From contig JAFDXR010000021.1 of NCBI GenBank assembly GCA_018267825.1, positions 117,685 to 181,684 on the forward strand: DNA of 64,000 bases, written 5' to 3'. Made by a program: the position numbers and the translations under genes. Below, piece after piece: positions 61,717 to 64,000 of this stretch. The notes below the pieces were generated by a model that saw only the letters and a list, made by a program, of their open reading frames with translations, was not told the origin of the DNA and ran no database searches. The first letter of the stretch is position 1. Each line of letters starts with the position of its first letter. This stretch comes from Bacteroidota bacterium (GTDB lineage Bacteria > Bacteroidota > Bacteroidia > B-17B0 > Aurantibacillaceae).

Positions 61717-62541
61717 CTAATTAAGATTTCCAGACCCTGAATAAACGCGCACGCGGTTACTCCCGGACAGCAGGAATACTCCAATATTGAGGCCAATGGA
61801 ATAAAACTTCCGGATTAAGGGGCCATCGTTCACATCTGTGAGTGAATACTTGAACATTGGCTCTATTTTGAGTTTAAATCGATCTATGACGTAATCCATG
61901 CCAAACCCGAGCTGTAGCTGGGGATTTATGCGATAATAACCATTTTCCTGTATAGCTACAACAACTGGAGCATAGGGATCTGCGAAGTGTGGATCAGCTC
62001 CATTATAATGTACCACTGTGTTAGTAGGACCATTAAGCCCATAATAACTATATGAATTATATTCGGTGACCTGTTCCGTAAGGAAAATATTTCCTGATAT
62101 ACCTCCGGTCACATATGGGCTTATTTGCCTTGTAGTGAACCTGTAATTTATTTTTAACGGAATTTCGAGATAAGAGGTCTGATATTTCACTTTTTGTGAA
62201 GTTGGATAGGAAGCAATGGTTGATTGCATAGAATATGTTTTAGTATTTTCACCTTTCATGCTATAAAATGCTCCAAATTCAAGAATAAATTTTGGGCTTA
62301 AATAACGCTGTATATCAATACCTATGGAATAAGCTACTTTGGGGCATTCAATGCTATCGCGGGTATTGAACAAATCCTTTGAAGTAATTCCACCACCATT
62401 TTTAAGGGTACGATAAGCATATTCGGGAGCGCCAACAATGCCAAAACACCACAGTTTTCTTGTTTTAACGTTTTGTGCTGAGCCGCTGTTTAATAAAAAA
62501 AGAAGAAATGGAATTGAAAGGATGTGTAATGGTAGCTTCAT
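61717..62541 (-). CDS. PorT-like outer membrane beta-barrel protein
   Basis: A 274-residue protein with the signal peptide PLHILSIPFLLFLLNSGSAQ. The mature part is an eight-strand-like barrel: FGIVGAPEYAYRTL, FILEFGAFYSMKGENTK, YLEIPLKINYRFTTRQISPYVTGGISGN-type strands, QLQLGFGMDYVIDRFKLKIEP and a final RKFYSIGLNIGVFLL. The YLEIPLKIxY and PYVTGG motifs are typical of the PorT/OMP_b-brl_2 family. T9SS PorT is one member, but this class is large and most members are unrelated to secretion. The function is unknown. Confidence 0.82.
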   Translation of the reverse strand: MKLPLHILSIPFLLFLLNSGSAQNVKTRKLWCFGIVGAPEYAYRTLKNGGGITSKDLFNTRDSIECPKVAYSIGIDIQRYLSPKFILEFGAFYSMKGENTKTYSMQSTIASYPTSQKVKYQTSYLEIPLKINYRFTTRQISPYVTGGISGNIFLTEQVTEYNSYSYYGLNGPTNTVVHYNGADPHFADPYAPVVVAIQENGYYRINPQLQLGFGMDYVIDRFKLKIEPMFKYSLTDVNDGPLIRKFYSIGLNIGVFLLSGSNRVRVYSGSGNLN

Positions 62542-62615
62542 TTGTAAGTATTAAGTTAGAGTATGAAAGATATAACTTAAACTAAAACACGGATCGGTAA
62601 CAATAAACGGATAAA

Positions 62616-63845
62616 CTATCTAAACAGGCTGATACACCCCTTTTTTTCAACACGATTGCCATCCGCATTGATGTACTTAATGGTATAAAAATATGTACCG
62701 TCACTTACCTTTTCCCCACTGATGGTATGCCCGTCCCACAACAAAATACTTTTATCTTTCAGCTCCGATTGATAGATGATATTACCCCATCGGTTATATA
62801 CGCTGAAATCTGTAAATGAATATCCTGCAGGCAATGTAACACTGAAGGTGTCATTCACCCCATCTTCATTGGGCGTAAAAACATTCGGGATATTCACTAA
62901 GCCACAATCATTTTTTACTGTTATAGTTATCTGATCTGTGGTAATTACTTTGCATTGTTTCTTTGTTAAAGTGTAAGTCGTTGTTTGATTGACGAAAGCC
63001 TTTGGATTAGGGCAGTTTGTGCAGCTTAGCCCGACTGAAGGCGACCAGCTATAATCGGCAGCCTCGCTTGCATTTGAGCCTAACAATACGCTGTCAGGAC
63101 TGCAAATAGTAGTATCCTTAATGCATTGAGCGTCATGCACTTCTTCGAGGCTAACATCGTCGATAAAAAAATAGCATAAAATACGCTGTGCAGTTGGGTA
63201 ATTGTGCAGTATGCTTGTTTGTGAATCCGGATAAAAGTTTCCTATTACCAGATTTTTTTCATTTCCTGCTGCTATAAAGACTCCTGAAACCTCCACCCAA
63301 TTTAGTGTATCAGAAATTACGCCAGATGTGTTTTCAATTTGGGGTATGATGTTCAAAGAAGAAATAGTCTGAGGCATTGGATAAGCCTGATTGCAAGCAT
63401 AAGCTGTTGTGCTCAATAAAATGCCAATTTTATCTACGCTATACTGGCTGTCATTAAACAAGTTTACAAAGAGTCGACCACAGTACTTTTTTCCTGCTTT
63501 TAATGTGTCTAACAATGGGACTTGTAAATACTCTCTACGGTCTGGGTTTGAGGGATAGTCAACATAAGTTAACACACTAGCGAAACCCTGTCCTGAGCGG
63601 GCGTACTGAAATCCATTATAAAGTTGATATGGAATGCCAAATCCAAGTCCTAAAGAATTGGTGCATGAATTATATGCATCTTCGCCACCAGAAACGCCAC
63701 ACCAAGGAACAATCCTTTCAAACTTCTGTCCGCCTACAGGACAGGCCGTATATGTTTCAAAGGAAGGATTAGGCACCAGATTTTGAGCATGAGGTTTAAA
63801 ACTCAGACAGAGCAAAATAAATATCAGTGTTTTCAGAAATCTCAT
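62616..63845 (-). CDS. Secreted protein with CHU_C (type B) gliding-motility-type C-terminal domain
   Basis: A 409-residue secreted protein with the signal peptide RFLKTLIFILLCLSFKPHAQ. The N-terminal domain (NLVPNPSFETYTACP, PYQLYNGFQYARSGQGFASV) is a lectin-like jelly roll common in Bacteroidota surface proteins and often followed by CHU_C. A Cys-rich Ig-like segment (YSWSPSVGLSCTNCPNPKAF) precedes the sorting domain: NVFTPNEDGVNDTF, VYNRWGNIIYQSE, WDGHTISGEKVSDGTYFY. I chose the ATG at 63845; the extension to 63875 would overlap the next gene's stop. Its closest relative is the truncated paralogue immediately upstream. Confidence 0.87.
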   Translation of the reverse strand: MRFLKTLIFILLCLSFKPHAQNLVPNPSFETYTACPVGGQKFERIVPWCGVSGGEDAYNSCTNSLGLGFGIPYQLYNGFQYARSGQGFASVLTYVDYPSNPDRREYLQVPLLDTLKAGKKYCGRLFVNLFNDSQYSVDKIGILLSTTAYACNQAYPMPQTISSLNIIPQIENTSGVISDTLNWVEVSGVFIAAGNEKNLVIGNFYPDSQTSILHNYPTAQRILCYFFIDDVSLEEVHDAQCIKDTTICSPDSVLLGSNASEAADYSWSPSVGLSCTNCPNPKAFVNQTTTYTLTKKQCKVITTDQITITVKNDCGLVNIPNVFTPNEDGVNDTFSVTLPAGYSFTDFSVYNRWGNIIYQSELKDKSILLWDGHTISGEKVSDGTYFYTIKYINADGNRVEKKGCISLFR

Positions 63846-63874
63846 TAATAGGTAGTGATGTAGACCCAAGTACA

Positions 63875-64000
63875 CTAGCGAAATAAACTAACACAACCTT
63901 TCTTCTCAACACTATTTCCATCCCCATTAATATACTTAATCGTATAAAAATAAGTTCCATCGCTTACCTTTTCCCCGCTGGTGGTATGTCCATCCCAAAA
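63875..64000 (-). CDS. C-terminal part of a second CHU_C-domain protein, partial
   Basis: About 41 residues of a reading frame entering from beyond the window on the minus strand and stopping at TAG 63875-63877. The visible sequence (WDGHTTSGEKVSDGTYFYT, then YINGDGNSVEKKGCVSLFR) is nearly the same as the end of the gene at 62616-63845 and is a type B T9SS sorting signal. It is a tandem paralogue. Its N-terminus lies outside the window. Confidence 0.85.
   Translation of the reverse strand, partial: FWDGHTTSGEKVSDGTYFYTIKYINGDGNSVEKKGCVSLFR

Noticed and set aside
1..64000. tRNA, rRNA, insertion sequences, prophage genes and restriction or CRISPR systems.
   Set aside because: Looked for in the gaps and among the proteins; none recognised. 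A tRNAscan and Infernal run would settle the RNA genes.

Overview
This window is from a Bacteroidota (Bacteroidetes) chromosome that carries a type IX secretion system (T9SS). The evidence is a PorP/SprF-family membrane protein next to a PorE-like TPR/beta-propeller/OmpA protein, several gliding-motility (CHU_C, type B) and type A C-terminal sorting domains, the Bacteroidetes-type alternative GlmU, and promoters of the form TTTG-N19/20-TAnnTTTG. Shine-Dalgarno sequences are largely absent. I cannot name the genus. I found no rRNA, tRNA, CRISPR array, transposase or phage module.

Layout. 1-2.1 kb: the tail of a formylglycine-generating-enzyme-like protein, a MazG-type pyrophosphohydrolase, a bacilliredoxin and murB. 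2.1-6.7 kb (minus): alternative glmU behind a surface protein with eight Ig-like repeats. 7-15.6 kb (minus): an operon of two fibre-like proteins with C1q/TNF-like tips, a CHU_C-domain protein, PorP/SprF and a PorE-like OmpA protein. 15.8-20.6 kb (minus): an ECF sigma factor, a membrane anti-sigma-like protein with a TonB-type C-terminus, a NlpC/P60 lipoprotein, a multipass protein, OmpH/Skp and a second MazG-like enzyme. 20.7-24 kb (plus): YfiR-like protein, TPR-like protein and HAMP-SpoIIE phosphatase. 24-27.5 kb (minus): initiating sugar-phosphate transferase, lipoprotein and Gfo/Idh/MocA dehydrogenase. 27.6-33.3 kb: pcm, a very highly expressed outer membrane protein, pyrG, a DUF4197 protein and cinA.

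33.4-50.3 kb (plus): a tightly packed run of surface genes comprising a T9SS cargo with propeller and Ig repeats, an outer-membrane barrel, a TANFOR/fibronectin III protein, a large exported protein with a toxin-like tail, three small AT-rich genes (probable immunity genes), a 975-residue beta-rich protein and a fibronectin III protein. This toxin/immunity insert is the strongest candidate for an undescribed system. 50.3-52.7 kb (minus): metallo-beta-lactamase-fold hydrolase, Bcp peroxiredoxin with a histone-H1-like tail, endonuclease III and a 61-residue protein. 52.8-61.4 kb (plus): CCA-adding-type nucleotidyltransferase, TIGR02117 protein, orphan ABC ATPase, a T9SS cargo, two small unknowns, a two-component system and a PepSY-like protein. 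61.7-64 kb (minus): PorT-like barrel and two tandem CHU_C-domain paralogues, the second cut by the window edge.

The genes mainly serve the cell surface: envelope biogenesis (murB, glmU, sugar transferase, OmpH, NlpC), T9SS export and its cargo, and envelope sensing (ECF/anti-sigma, YfiR-SpoIIE, two-component system), with ordinary housekeeping genes between.
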